Source of the DNA: DASSKK01 sp035690495
GTDB lineage: Bacteria; Actinomycetota; Actinomycetes; Propionibacteriales; Nocardioidaceae
NCBI GenBank assembly: GCA_035690495.1
Contig: DASSKK010000089.1
Location: forward strand, 33,832-97,831
Direction of reading: 5' to 3'
DNA length: 64,000 nucleotides
Below, one piece after another: positions 8,537 to 18,030 of this stretch. The position numbers and the translations under genes were made by a program. Within the stretch, counting starts at the first letter, position 1. Every line of letters starts with the position of its first letter. The notes under the pieces are model-generated. The model searched no databases, was not told the origin of the DNA, and was given only the letters and a program-made list of their open reading frames with translations.

Positions 8537-9618
8537 GCCGGATCGTCCGGGTGCTGGCCACCGAGGTCAGCGCTGCGCTGCACTCGCCGTTCGTGACGGC
8601 TCTGCGGCGTACCGAGACCACCGACACCGTCGTGGTGCAGGTGCACGACGACGACGGGCACGTCGGCTTCGGCGAGGCCCCGCAGGTCTGGCAGGTGACC
8701 GGCGAGTCGCTGGCCGGTGCCCGTGCGTGTGTCGAGGGCCCGCTCTCGGCGGTGCTCGTCGGGGCCGACCCGGACGACCTGGTCGCGAACTGCCGGCGCA
8801 TCGCAGCCACGGTCGCCGGCAACCAGGGCGCGAAGGGCGCCCTGGACGTGGGGCTCCACGACCTCGCCGCCCGCCGTCGCGAGGTGAGCCTGCCGGTGTT
8901 CCTCGGGGGTACGACGCTGCGGGTGCCGACCGACGTCACGCTCTCCGCGGGCGACCGCGAGGAGCTGGCAAGGGCCGCCCGGGAGCGCGTGGCCGACGGG
9001 TTCACGGTGCTCAAGACCAAGGTGGGCACCGACCCTGTCGCCGACGTGGAGCGGGTCCGTGCGATCCGCGCCGACGTCGGTCCGCAGGTGCGGCTGCGCC
9101 TGGACGCCAACCAGGGCTGGACGCCCCGGGACGCGGTCCGGGTGATCACCGCGCTGGAGAGCGCCGGCGCCGATGTCGAGCTGGTCGAGCAGCCGGTCGC
9201 CGCAGCAGACCTGGACGGCCTGGCCTGGGTGACCGAGCGAGTGGGCACGCCGGTGATGGCCGACGAGGCGGTGTACGGCGTGCGCGACCTCGTCGAGGTG
9301 ATCCGCCGCCGCGCCGCCGACCTGGTGAACGTCAAGCTCGCCAAGAGCGGCGGCCTGTCCGTCGCGCGCACCCTGCTGGAGCTCGCCCACTCCCATCAGG
9401 TCGGCACCATGGTCGGCTCGATGATGGAGACCCATGTCGGCGTCGGCGCCGCAGCGAGCCTGGCTGCCGCCTACCCGACGAGCACGGCCTGCGACCTCGA
9501 CGCCGCCTGGTGGCTGTCCGCCTCGCCGGTCGTCGGCGGGTTGACGTACGACGGTCCGTGGGTGGTGCTCCCGGACGCACCTGGCCTCGGCATCACCGGT
9601 CTGCTGGGGTCTGCGTGA
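8533..9618 (+). CDS. L-Ala-D/L-Glu-type dipeptide epimerase (enolase superfamily)
   Basis: A 361-residue enolase-superfamily enzyme. The acid/base lysines are in K161-T-K163 and K268-L-A-K271. The Mg2+ ligands are D191, E219 and D244. The late D321-L-D323 motif is the one that binds the dipeptide amino group in L-Ala-D/L-Glu epimerases. These enzymes convert the murein dipeptide L-Ala-D-Glu to L-Ala-L-Glu for reuse. GTG at 8,533 was chosen because it gives a four-base overlap with the upstream stop; a longer in-frame extension runs back into that gene. The neighbours support murein-peptide recycling. Confidence 0.85.
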   Translation: MSRIVRVLATEVSAALHSPFVTALRRTETTDTVVVQVHDDDGHVGFGEAPQVWQVTGESLAGARACVEGPLSAVLVGADPDDLVANCRRIAATVAGNQGAKGALDVGLHDLAARRREVSLPVFLGGTTLRVPTDVTLSAGDREELARAARERVADGFTVLKTKVGTDPVADVERVRAIRADVGPQVRLRLDANQGWTPRDAVRVITALESAGADVELVEQPVAAADLDGLAWVTERVGTPVMADEAVYGVRDLVEVIRRRAADLVNVKLAKSGGLSVARTLLELAHSHQVGTMVGSMMETHVGVGAAASLAAAYPTSTACDLDAAWWLSASPVVGGLTYDGPWVVLPDAPGLGITGLLGSA

Positions 9619-9625
9619 CGTCGTC

Positions 9626-10564
9626 ATGAGCGGCCGGCGGCGAGAGGTGTGCGTGCCGGTGGCCACGGTGTGGACCTCCCCCGACGCACCTCGGAAGCTG
9701 GACGCAGCCGCGGTCGGAGACCCCCCCGACGACGAGCGCTGGCTCGCCGAGCTCGGCCCCGCCGGGGAAGACGGCCGGCTCGGCCTGCACGGGCGCACCC
9801 TGACACAGCTGCTGCTCGGCGAGGCCGTCCTCGTGGTCGCCGAGGAGCCTGGGACAGGGTGGTCGCAGGTCGTGGCGCCGGGTCAGGACTCGTCGCTCGA
9901 CGCGCGCGGCTACCCGGGCTGGGTGCGCACTGCACATCTGGCCGCCCCGAGCGACCCCGTCCTCGCGTCCGTCCGCGTGGAGGTGCGCGAGCCGACCACG
10001 CCCTGCCGGCTGGAGGACGGCACGACGATGGTGCTGTCCTACGGCACCGGGCTGGTCGCCGAGGGTCCGCCCAGCGAGTCGGGCGACGCGGTCCAGGTCC
10101 GGCTCCCGGACGCTCGCCGCGGCCGCGTCCCCGCGGCAGGAGTACGGAGGGTCGGCGCTTCCGGCGCCGGATACGACGTCGACGCGGTGCTGGCGGACGC
10201 CCGGCGGTTCCTCGGCCTGCCCTACCTCTGGGGCGGGACCAGTGGCTGGGGGCTGGACTGCTCGGGCCTCGTGCACCTGGTGTTGCGCGCGCACGGGATC
10301 CGGGTGCCCCGGGACGCCCACGACCAGGCGGTCGCCGACGGCCTGAGCCCGGTGGCCCTGCACGCCGTCCTCCCGGGCGACCTGTACTTCTTCGCGCGCC
10401 CCGGCAAGAGGATCCACCACGTCGGCTTCGCGTCCCGGCCCGTGGGCGAGGACGGCTCGCGCTGGATGCTGCACGCCCCGGAGAGCGGAGGCATCGAGGA
10501 CGCTCCGATGTCCGCGGACCGGCTGGTTACGCTGGTCGCCGTCGCGCGTCCGGCTCGGTGCTGA
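9626..10564 (+). CDS. NlpC/P60 cysteine peptidase with SH3-like N-terminus
   Basis: A 312-residue protein with two SH3b-like regions (residues ~8-170) and an NlpC/P60 domain (~183-310). The catalytic set is C212 in LDCSGLVH, H265 in HHVGF and H283 in MLHAPESG. This layout resembles B. subtilis YkfC, a gamma-D-Glu-diamino-acid endopeptidase encoded beside the dipeptide epimerase YkfB. No signal peptide is visible, consistent with cytosolic processing of imported murein peptides. It begins 7 bases after the epimerase stop and overlaps the convergent terC gene by 38 bases. Confidence 0.85.
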   Translation: MSGRRREVCVPVATVWTSPDAPRKLDAAAVGDPPDDERWLAELGPAGEDGRLGLHGRTLTQLLLGEAVLVVAEEPGTGWSQVVAPGQDSSLDARGYPGWVRTAHLAAPSDPVLASVRVEVREPTTPCRLEDGTTMVLSYGTGLVAEGPPSESGDAVQVRLPDARRGRVPAAGVRRVGASGAGYDVDAVLADARRFLGLPYLWGGTSGWGLDCSGLVHLVLRAHGIRVPRDAHDQAVADGLSPVALHAVLPGDLYFFARPGKRIHHVGFASRPVGEDGSRWMLHAPESGGIEDAPMSADRLVTLVAVARPARC

Positions 10565-11573
10565 CGACGCCGGGGCTGTCGTCCCCGTCCCCGGTGTCGC
10601 CGCCGTTCCCGCGTGAGGCGACCAGGCTGGCCACCGTGGTGACCGCGAGCACTCCGACGATCACGCCCAGCGAGAGCAGCACCGGGATGTCCGGCGCCCA
10701 GCCGATCGACCGGCCCCCGTTCACGAACGGCAGGGTGTTCTCGTGCATCGCGTGCAGCACGAGCTTGACGCCGATGAAGCCGAGCAGCACCGCCAGGCCG
10801 TAGGACAGGTAGACCAGCCGACGCAGCAGCCCGCCCAGCAGGAAGTAGAGCTGGCGCAGCCCCATCAGCGCGAAGATGTTCGCGGTCAGCACGAGGTACG
10901 GCTCCTGGGTGAGCCCGTAGATCGCCGGGATGGAGTCGAGAGCGAACAGCAGGTCGGTGGTGCCCAGGGCGAGGATCACCAGGAACATCGGCGTGACCAG
11001 CCGCCGCCCGTTTCGACGCACCCAGACCTTGGCGCCGGCGTACTCGTCGGAGGCCGGCAGGTGGCGCCTCGCCCACCCGATCACCCGGCTCTCGTGGTAG
11101 CTCCCCTCCTCGCCGCCGGTGCCCTCCCTGGCGAGCTTCACCGCGGTGTAGACCAAGAACAGCCCGAACAGGTAGAAGATCCAGCTGAACTCGTTGATCG
11201 CGGCCGCTCCCACCGCGATGAAGATGCCACGGAAGACCAGCGCCAGCACGATGCCCACCAGCAGTGCCGACTGCTGCAGCTCACGCGGGACGCCGAACCG
11301 GCTCATGATGATGAGGAACACGAACAGGTTGTCGATCGACAGCGAGTACTCGGTTAGCCAGCCGGCGAAGAACTGGGTTCCGAAGTCGTGGCCCGCCAGC
11401 AGCCAGACACCCGCGCCGAACGCCAGCGCCAGGCCGACGTACACCGCGAGCGCCACCGACACCTCGCGACGAGAGGGCTCGTGGGGGCGGCGCCCGACGA
11501 CCACGACGTCGAACAGCAGGATGGCCACGGTTGCGATGAGCGTGACCGACCAGACCCAGATGGGTACGTCCAT
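10527..11573 (-). CDS. TerC-family integral membrane protein
   Basis: A 348-residue protein with about nine hydrophobic segments. TerC hallmarks are WLTEYSLSIDNLFVFLII and GTTDLLFALDSIPAIYGLT, whose acidic residues are thought to bind a metal ion. The C-terminal ~30 residues are hydrophilic and Gly/Asp-rich. TerC proteins of this branch (Alx/YkoY type) are linked to manganese export. A yybP-ykoY riboswitch directly upstream strongly supports a manganese role. ATG 11,573 was chosen because the upstream in-frame extension runs back into the leader and GGAAAGG precedes this codon. Confidence 0.88.
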   Translation of the reverse strand: MDVPIWVWSVTLIATVAILLFDVVVVGRRPHEPSRREVSVALAVYVGLALAFGAGVWLLAGHDFGTQFFAGWLTEYSLSIDNLFVFLIIMSRFGVPRELQQSALLVGIVLALVFRGIFIAVGAAAINEFSWIFYLFGLFLVYTAVKLAREGTGGEEGSYHESRVIGWARRHLPASDEYAGAKVWVRRNGRRLVTPMFLVILALGTTDLLFALDSIPAIYGLTQEPYLVLTANIFALMGLRQLYFLLGGLLRRLVYLSYGLAVLLGFIGVKLVLHAMHENTLPFVNGGRSIGWAPDIPVLLSLGVIVGVLAVTTVASLVASRGNGGDTGDGDDSPGVVSTEPDARRRPA

Positions 11574-11630
11574 GCGAAGACCTTTCCGGAACACGCCCTA
11601 CCTGATGCCCGGACACCGGACGAGCGGGAT

Positions 11631-11740
11631 TTCCGGAGGTCTCTCCCACTCGCCTCGAACGAGCCGACGGCACCGGGACCGGCACGCTGGCCGGTGGCCG
11701 TGATGACGGCGCCGCCGCGAAGGAATACTCCCCTCCACTG
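11631..11740 (-). promoter_or_regulatory. yybP-ykoY (Mn2+) riboswitch upstream of terC
   Basis: The minus strand carries the conserved elements of the class in order. P1 5' strand GGAGG runs into GGGGAGTA (11,726-11,733). A GC-rich arm follows, with CCGTCATCA (about 11,699-11,707). The 3' block is GAGAGACC (about 11,638-11,645), then CTCC pairing back to P1. The class binds Mn2+ and usually controls TerC, MntP or P-type ATPase genes. The expression platform would be within the remaining ~57 bases before terC. No clear U-tract terminator was seen, so control may act on translation. Confidence 0.8.
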
Positions 11741-11839
11741 ACAGCCCCATTGTCACAGAATCCGCGCCGGGAGACGAACCGGCGGCGGGAGGAGGCTCGG
11801 CGCTCTTCATCGTCTCCGCGGACGTCCTAGAATCCCGCC

Positions 11840-12415
11840 ATGAGCTCGGCTACCCCCTGGGCGTCCTTCAGCCACGACCCGCGACGACCTGAGACCGCCG
11901 GGCTGCGCGCCTCGGACCAGGACCGGAGCGTGGTCAGCCAGCTGCTGGCCGACGCGTACGCCGACGGTCGCCTCGACCGGGAGGAGTACGACGAGCGTGC
12001 GGACGCAGCCAGCCGCGCGAAGACCCTCGGTGACCTGCCCCCGGTGGTAGCCGACCTGGTGCCGGACCTCGCCGACCGGCCTGGCTCGGAGCTGGCGCTG
12101 GCCACCCCCGACGAGCTGAGGACGAGGGCGGTCGAGGAGTACCACCGCAGCCGGCGCAACGCGCTGTCCGGGATGCTGGTCCCGTCGCTGATCTGCGTGG
12201 TGATCTGGGTCCTCACCGGTTTCGGGGGGAAGGGATTCGACCCGTCGTTCTTCTGGCCGGGCTTCGTGATCCTCGGCACCGGCGTCAACCTGCTCCGCAC
12301 GGTGGTGAACAAGCAGAACATGATCGAGGACGAGCGCCGCAAGCTCGAGAAGAAGCAGCGCAAGGCGCTGGAGTCGCCCGAGGCCTCGAAGGCGGGGTCC
12401 GACCAGGACTCCTAG
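11840..12415 (+). CDS. DUF1707 / 2TM-domain membrane protein
   Basis: A 191-residue protein. The N-terminal DUF1707 (SHOCT-like) domain shows LRASDQDRSVVSQLLADAYA then DGRLDREEYDERADAASRAK. Two hydrophobic helices follow (around residues 108-122 and 132-148), then a charged coil (EDERRKLEKKQRKA). DUF1707 proteins are common in actinobacteria, often of unknown function and linked to the envelope. The stop overlaps the stop of the small YqaE gene on the other strand. Confidence 0.8.
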   Translation: MSSATPWASFSHDPRRPETAGLRASDQDRSVVSQLLADAYADGRLDREEYDERADAASRAKTLGDLPPVVADLVPDLADRPGSELALATPDELRTRAVEEYHRSRRNALSGMLVPSLICVVIWVLTGFGGKGFDPSFFWPGFVILGTGVNLLRTVVNKQNMIEDERRKLEKKQRKALESPEASKAGSDQDS

Positions 12416-12576
12416 CCTCGGCGGGAGAGCACCACGAACAGGGCGTGGATGATCCCCGGGACGTAGCCGAGGATGGTCAGGATCACGTTCAGCCAGAACG
12501 TGCCGGACAGACCCACCTTCAGACCGACGCCGAGCGGCGGGAAGATGATTGCGAGGATCACCAGCAGCAGTGTCAC
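12412..12576 (-). CDS. YqaE/Pmp3-family small membrane protein
   Basis: A 54-residue proteolipid. It has two hydrophobic helices, with the Pmp3 signature FPPLGVGLKVGL after the first and LTILGYVPGIIHALFVV forming the second. Pmp3/YqaE proteins are stress-related membrane peptides. The best start is GTG at 12,576; an in-frame stop lies seven codons upstream. Its last bases overlap the end of the convergent DUF1707 gene, so the two genes share termination sequence. Confidence 0.8.
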   Translation of the reverse strand: MTLLLVILAIIFPPLGVGLKVGLSGTFWLNVILTILGYVPGIIHALFVVLSRRG

Positions 12577-12631
12577 CCGGTGCAGGTACCCGCCTCAGCC
12601 CGCCCGCATGAGTGGTCGGGGGCGCCTTCTT

Positions 12632-14761
<2,130 letters not shown>

Positions 14762-14841
14762 GTCCGCCAGCGTAATCGGGGCCACCGACAGGGGCACCGA
14801 CGCTGCGGCGCTTCGAGGGCAGCAGGAGCGCGCCGTGCGCG

Positions 14842-15225
14842 TCAGCCGACGAGCTGCACCCGGTCGCCGTAGCCCAGCAACGTGCGGTCCGCGGTGAGCA
14901 ACACCGCGTCCTCGGCGTGCGCTTGAGCGACCAGCATCCGATCGAACGGATCGCCGTGTACGTCGGGAAGGCCCTCCACGCCACTCGCGTGGATGTCGGA
15001 GATCGCCAACCGCTCCAGGTGCAGCTCGGCCGCCGCCCGCGCCGCCCACGAACGCACGTCGGCGCCGAGATCGAGCCGCCCCAGGTGCTGCTTGATCGCG
15101 AGCTCCCACACGCTCGCGGCCGACATCAGGCACCGCCACTCACGGATCCGATGCAGCGAGTCTCCGAGACGCTCCGGTGTCGAGGCCGCCCAGAGCACCA
15201 CATGGGTATCGAGGATCGCCCTCAT
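14842..15225 (-). CDS. VapC-like PIN-domain toxin
   Basis: A 127-residue PIN-domain RNase. The acidic residues are D6 (ILDTHVVLW), E41 in SVWELAIK, D94 in HGDPFDRMLVAQA, and D112 in LLTADRTLL. It is the toxin of a type II toxin-antitoxin pair. The start overlaps the antitoxin stop by four bases, giving antitoxin-first translational coupling. VapC toxins cut tRNA or rRNA; the target here is unknown. Confidence 0.9.
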   Translation of the reverse strand: MRAILDTHVVLWAASTPERLGDSLHRIREWRCLMSAASVWELAIKQHLGRLDLGADVRSWAARAAAELHLERLAISDIHASGVEGLPDVHGDPFDRMLVAQAHAEDAVLLTADRTLLGYGDRVQLVG

Positions 15226-15452
15226 TCTTCGAAGGCACGCTGAAGCTCGGCGGGCAGCGGCTCGTCGAAGTCGTCCCCGACACGGATGCGTCCGCGGTCG
15301 AAGCCGAAGTTCGGCTCCGGCGAGACGGCCGGCACCAGCCTCGCCACCACCTCCCCGCGACTGGTGATCTCGATCTCGTCTCCCGCGCGCACTCGAGCCA
15401 GCAGCCGCGACAGGTGCGTCTTGGCCTCGTGAACACCTACAGACTTAGTCAT
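15222..15452 (-). CDS. Phd/YefM-family antitoxin
   Basis: A 76-residue antitoxin. The N-terminal DNA-binding region VGVHEAKTHLSRLLARVRAG and following ITSRGEVVARLVP are the Phd/YefM pattern. The acidic C-terminus (RIRVGDDFDEPLP) would wrap the toxin. It is encoded first, overlapping the PIN toxin gene by four bases. Autoregulation is expected from the family. Confidence 0.88.
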   Translation of the reverse strand: MTKSVGVHEAKTHLSRLLARVRAGDEIEITSRGEVVARLVPAVSPEPNFGFDRGRIRVGDDFDEPLPAELQRAFEE

Positions 15453-15640
15453 GAGACCAAGTTATCACGAACAGGGACCTGCTGGGCCCGCCGGCGCTGT
15501 CGAAAGATGGGCAACCGACTCGCGTGCTGTTGTGCCCTGCTGCCCGCTTTGGACGCCTTGCCACGTGCCGGGTTCGGTGCCAGGTTGCCCACGGGCCGGT
15601 CGCAACCGGCGGCCGGCAACGGACCGGTTGGAGGTAGTCC

Positions 15641-16414
15641 ATGGCTGAGATCATGATCAGCAACCTTGACCAGGGTGGCGAGAGGCGGGCGTTCGCCGCG
15701 CACGGGCATGCCGTGTACGCCGACGCGGGGGCTGCTGCTGTGCTACGGGGCACGTTCGAGCCCGGCTGGCGCTGGTCGGCCGACGTGGCGCCCATCGCGG
15801 GAACGACGAGCTGCCAGTCCCGCCATCTCGGCTGCATGACGTCCGGCTCGATGCGGGTCCGGCTCGACGACGGCACGGAGCAGGACCTGTCCGCCGGGGA
15901 CGTGTTCGACATCCCTGCAGGCCACGACGCCTGGGTCACCAGCGACGTGCCGTGCGAGATGGTGGACTTCTCCTCCGACGCGACGAAGTACGCCATAGGC
16001 CGGCCCACCGACATCGCGGAGGCCGACGACGCGGCGATGAAGCTCGTCCGCCGGGGCTTCGCGGCGTTCAACACCGGCGACGTCGACACGCTGCGTCAGC
16101 TCCTGGACCCCAACGTCATCCAGATCGTGCCCGGTCACAGCCCGCAGGCGGGGACCTACAAGGGCGTCGACAACGTCTTGGGCTACTACGCGAAGCTCGG
16201 TGAGCTCACCGGTGGCACGTTCCGCGCCCACCTGATCGACGTGTTCGGCGACGGCGAGGGCAAGGTGGTCGCGCTGCACCAGACCTCCGCGGTCCGCAAC
16301 GGGGTGAAGCGGGTGTCGAAGGACGCGATCGTCTTCACCGTCGTGGGCGGCAGGGCGACCGAGCTCGTCGAGACCCATGCCGACCTGCCTGGAGACGATG
16401 CCTTCCTGAGCTGA
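15641..16414 (+). CDS. cupin plus SnoaL/NTF2-like fusion protein
   Basis: A 257-residue two-domain protein. Residues ~25-115 form a cupin (GSMRVRLDDGTEQDLSAGDV, then FDIPAGHDAWV). Residues ~130-250 form an NTF2/SnoaL-like fold (RGFAAFNTGDVDTLRQLLDP ... ELVETHADLPGDDAFLS). The usual cupin His pair is incomplete, so metal binding is uncertain. GGAGG lies 6 bases before ATG 15,641. The gene stands alone and its substrate or ligand is unknown. Confidence 0.75.
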   Translation: MAEIMISNLDQGGERRAFAAHGHAVYADAGAAAVLRGTFEPGWRWSADVAPIAGTTSCQSRHLGCMTSGSMRVRLDDGTEQDLSAGDVFDIPAGHDAWVTSDVPCEMVDFSSDATKYAIGRPTDIAEADDAAMKLVRRGFAAFNTGDVDTLRQLLDPNVIQIVPGHSPQAGTYKGVDNVLGYYAKLGELTGGTFRAHLIDVFGDGEGKVVALHQTSAVRNGVKRVSKDAIVFTVVGGRATELVETHADLPGDDAFLS

Positions 16415-16466
16415 CCCTGCGCCGTGGGCCGGGCGGCGGGACGACGGGGCCGCGTAGGTTCTCCCT

Positions 16467-17744
16467 GTGAGCAGTAGACGGGGAGAACCATGGTCGCCGA
16501 TGGGGGGCCGAGTCGCGACGGTGTCCACGGCCGTCCGGCGCGCCCTGCTGGGCCTGCTCGGTCTGCAGGTCGCGCTGGGGGTCGTGCTCACGCTCGTGGA
16601 CTCCTACCGACGGCGCGGCAAGAAGCCCCAGCCGTTCCCGACGACGGCTCCCGCCGTGGTGAGCATCGGCTCAGGCACGGTCACGACGTACACCTTCGGG
16701 CAGGATCTGTACGACGACATGCTGGAGGCGATCGGGAAGGCCAAGCAGCAGATCCTGTTCGAGTCCTACATCTGGAAGGGCGACGAGACCGGGCAGCTGT
16801 TCAAGCGCGCCCTGTCCGAGGCAGCGCTGCGCGGCGTCGAGGTCTACGCGATCTACGACGGCTTCGCGAACCTCGTCGTCTCGCCGCTGTTCAAGCGGTT
16901 CGGGCCGCGACTGCGGGTGCTGGAGTACCCGCTCTACAACGCAGGCTGGCGGTTCTTCGACCTGCGCCGTTACGGCCGCGACCATCGCAAGATCCTGGTC
17001 GTCGACGACGAGGTCGGCTTCGTGGGCGGCTACAACGTCGGGTCGGCCTACGCCACCGAGTGGCGCGACACCCACGTGCGGGTGACCGGCCCAGGGGTGT
17101 GGGACCTGAAGAGGGCCTTCGCGGACTTCTGGAACCTGAGCCGTCGCGCGAGGCACGGGAACCGGCCGCTGCTGCTGGAGACGGCCGCGGACTGGGAGCC
17201 CCGGATCCGCGTGCACCGCAACGTGCCGCGGCTGTGGATGTTCCCGATCCGGGCGATGTACCTCGAGGCGGTCAACCGGGCCTCGCACCACATCTGGATG
17301 ACGCACGCCTACTTCATCCCCGACCCCGACTTCGTCGACGCCCTCGCGCAGGCGGCGCGCCGAGGCGTCGACGTACGCCTGCTGGTGCCCGCGGTGTCCA
17401 ACCACGTGATCGCCGACTGGCTGTCTCGCGGCTACTACGGGGAGCTGCTCGCCGCCGGGGTGCGCATCTTCCGCTTCCAGGGGGCGATGGTGCACGCCAA
17501 GACGTCCACGATCGACGGCCGCTGGTCCACGGTCGGCACCGCGAACATGGACAGGCTGTCGATGACCGGAAACTACGAGATCAACCTGGAGATCATCGAC
17601 CCGGCGATGGCGGCCGTCATGCAACAGATCTTCGAGACCGACCTGTCCAACTGCGCCGAGCTGACCGCCGGGCAGTGGGCGGCCCGTGGGGTGCACAAGA
17701 AGTTCACCGAGCTGGTGCTCGCGCCGCTGCGACCGCTGCTGTGA
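16467..17744 (+). CDS. phospholipase D-like protein, cardiolipin synthase type
   Basis: A 425-residue membrane-anchored PLD-superfamily protein. One hydrophobic helix (residues ~24-44) is followed by two HKD catalytic motifs: HRKILVVDDEVGFVGG in the first half and HAKTSTIDGRWSTVGTANMD in the second. A two-HKD protein of this size with an N-terminal anchor fits the ClsB/cardiolipin synthase group, which joins phospholipid headgroups at the membrane. The start is GTG 16,467 or possibly ATG 16,500. Confidence 0.82.
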   Translation: MSSRRGEPWSPMGGRVATVSTAVRRALLGLLGLQVALGVVLTLVDSYRRRGKKPQPFPTTAPAVVSIGSGTVTTYTFGQDLYDDMLEAIGKAKQQILFESYIWKGDETGQLFKRALSEAALRGVEVYAIYDGFANLVVSPLFKRFGPRLRVLEYPLYNAGWRFFDLRRYGRDHRKILVVDDEVGFVGGYNVGSAYATEWRDTHVRVTGPGVWDLKRAFADFWNLSRRARHGNRPLLLETAADWEPRIRVHRNVPRLWMFPIRAMYLEAVNRASHHIWMTHAYFIPDPDFVDALAQAARRGVDVRLLVPAVSNHVIADWLSRGYYGELLAAGVRIFRFQGAMVHAKTSTIDGRWSTVGTANMDRLSMTGNYEINLEIIDPAMAAVMQQIFETDLSNCAELTAGQWAARGVHKKFTELVLAPLRPLL

Positions 17745-17838
17745 GCACACGCCAGGTTACTGGTGGGTACAGCACGACGGGCGCCGCGGCATGGTGCTCC
17801 GCATCGCGGGTACGTGAGGGGCGAGACCGGGAGGACTG

Positions 17839-18024
17839 ATGCATGTCGACAAGTCCGAGATAACCGAGGCGCTGCGGGCGCGTGGCCAGCACGACCGCGC
17901 CCAGCAGGCCGAGTGCGCACTTCCCCGCGAGGTGGACACCGACCGCGAGGCCGCGCTGCTGCACCGCTTCGAGGTGGACGCCGCCGACCTCGAGGACGCT
18001 TCGCAGACCGACGGCCAGGACTGA
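17839..18024 (+). CDS. small acidic hypothetical protein
   Basis: A 61-residue charged protein (MHVDKSEITEALRARGQHDR...) with GGGAGG 5 bases before its ATG. The pattern is amphipathic helical, with no Cys and no membrane segment. It fills the gap between the PLD gene and the convergent acyl-CoA ligase gene, ending 6 bases before the ligase stop. No family was recognised. The good ribosome site and tight fit support a real gene. Confidence 0.55.
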   Translation: MHVDKSEITEALRARGQHDRAQQAECALPREVDTDREAALLHRFEVDAADLEDASQTDGQD

Positions 18025-18030
18025 GCGGCC

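Noticed and set aside
11598..11810. 70-codon minus-strand frame upstream of terC
   Set aside because: It lies across the yybP-ykoY aptamer; the conserved bases are explained by RNA structure, not by protein.
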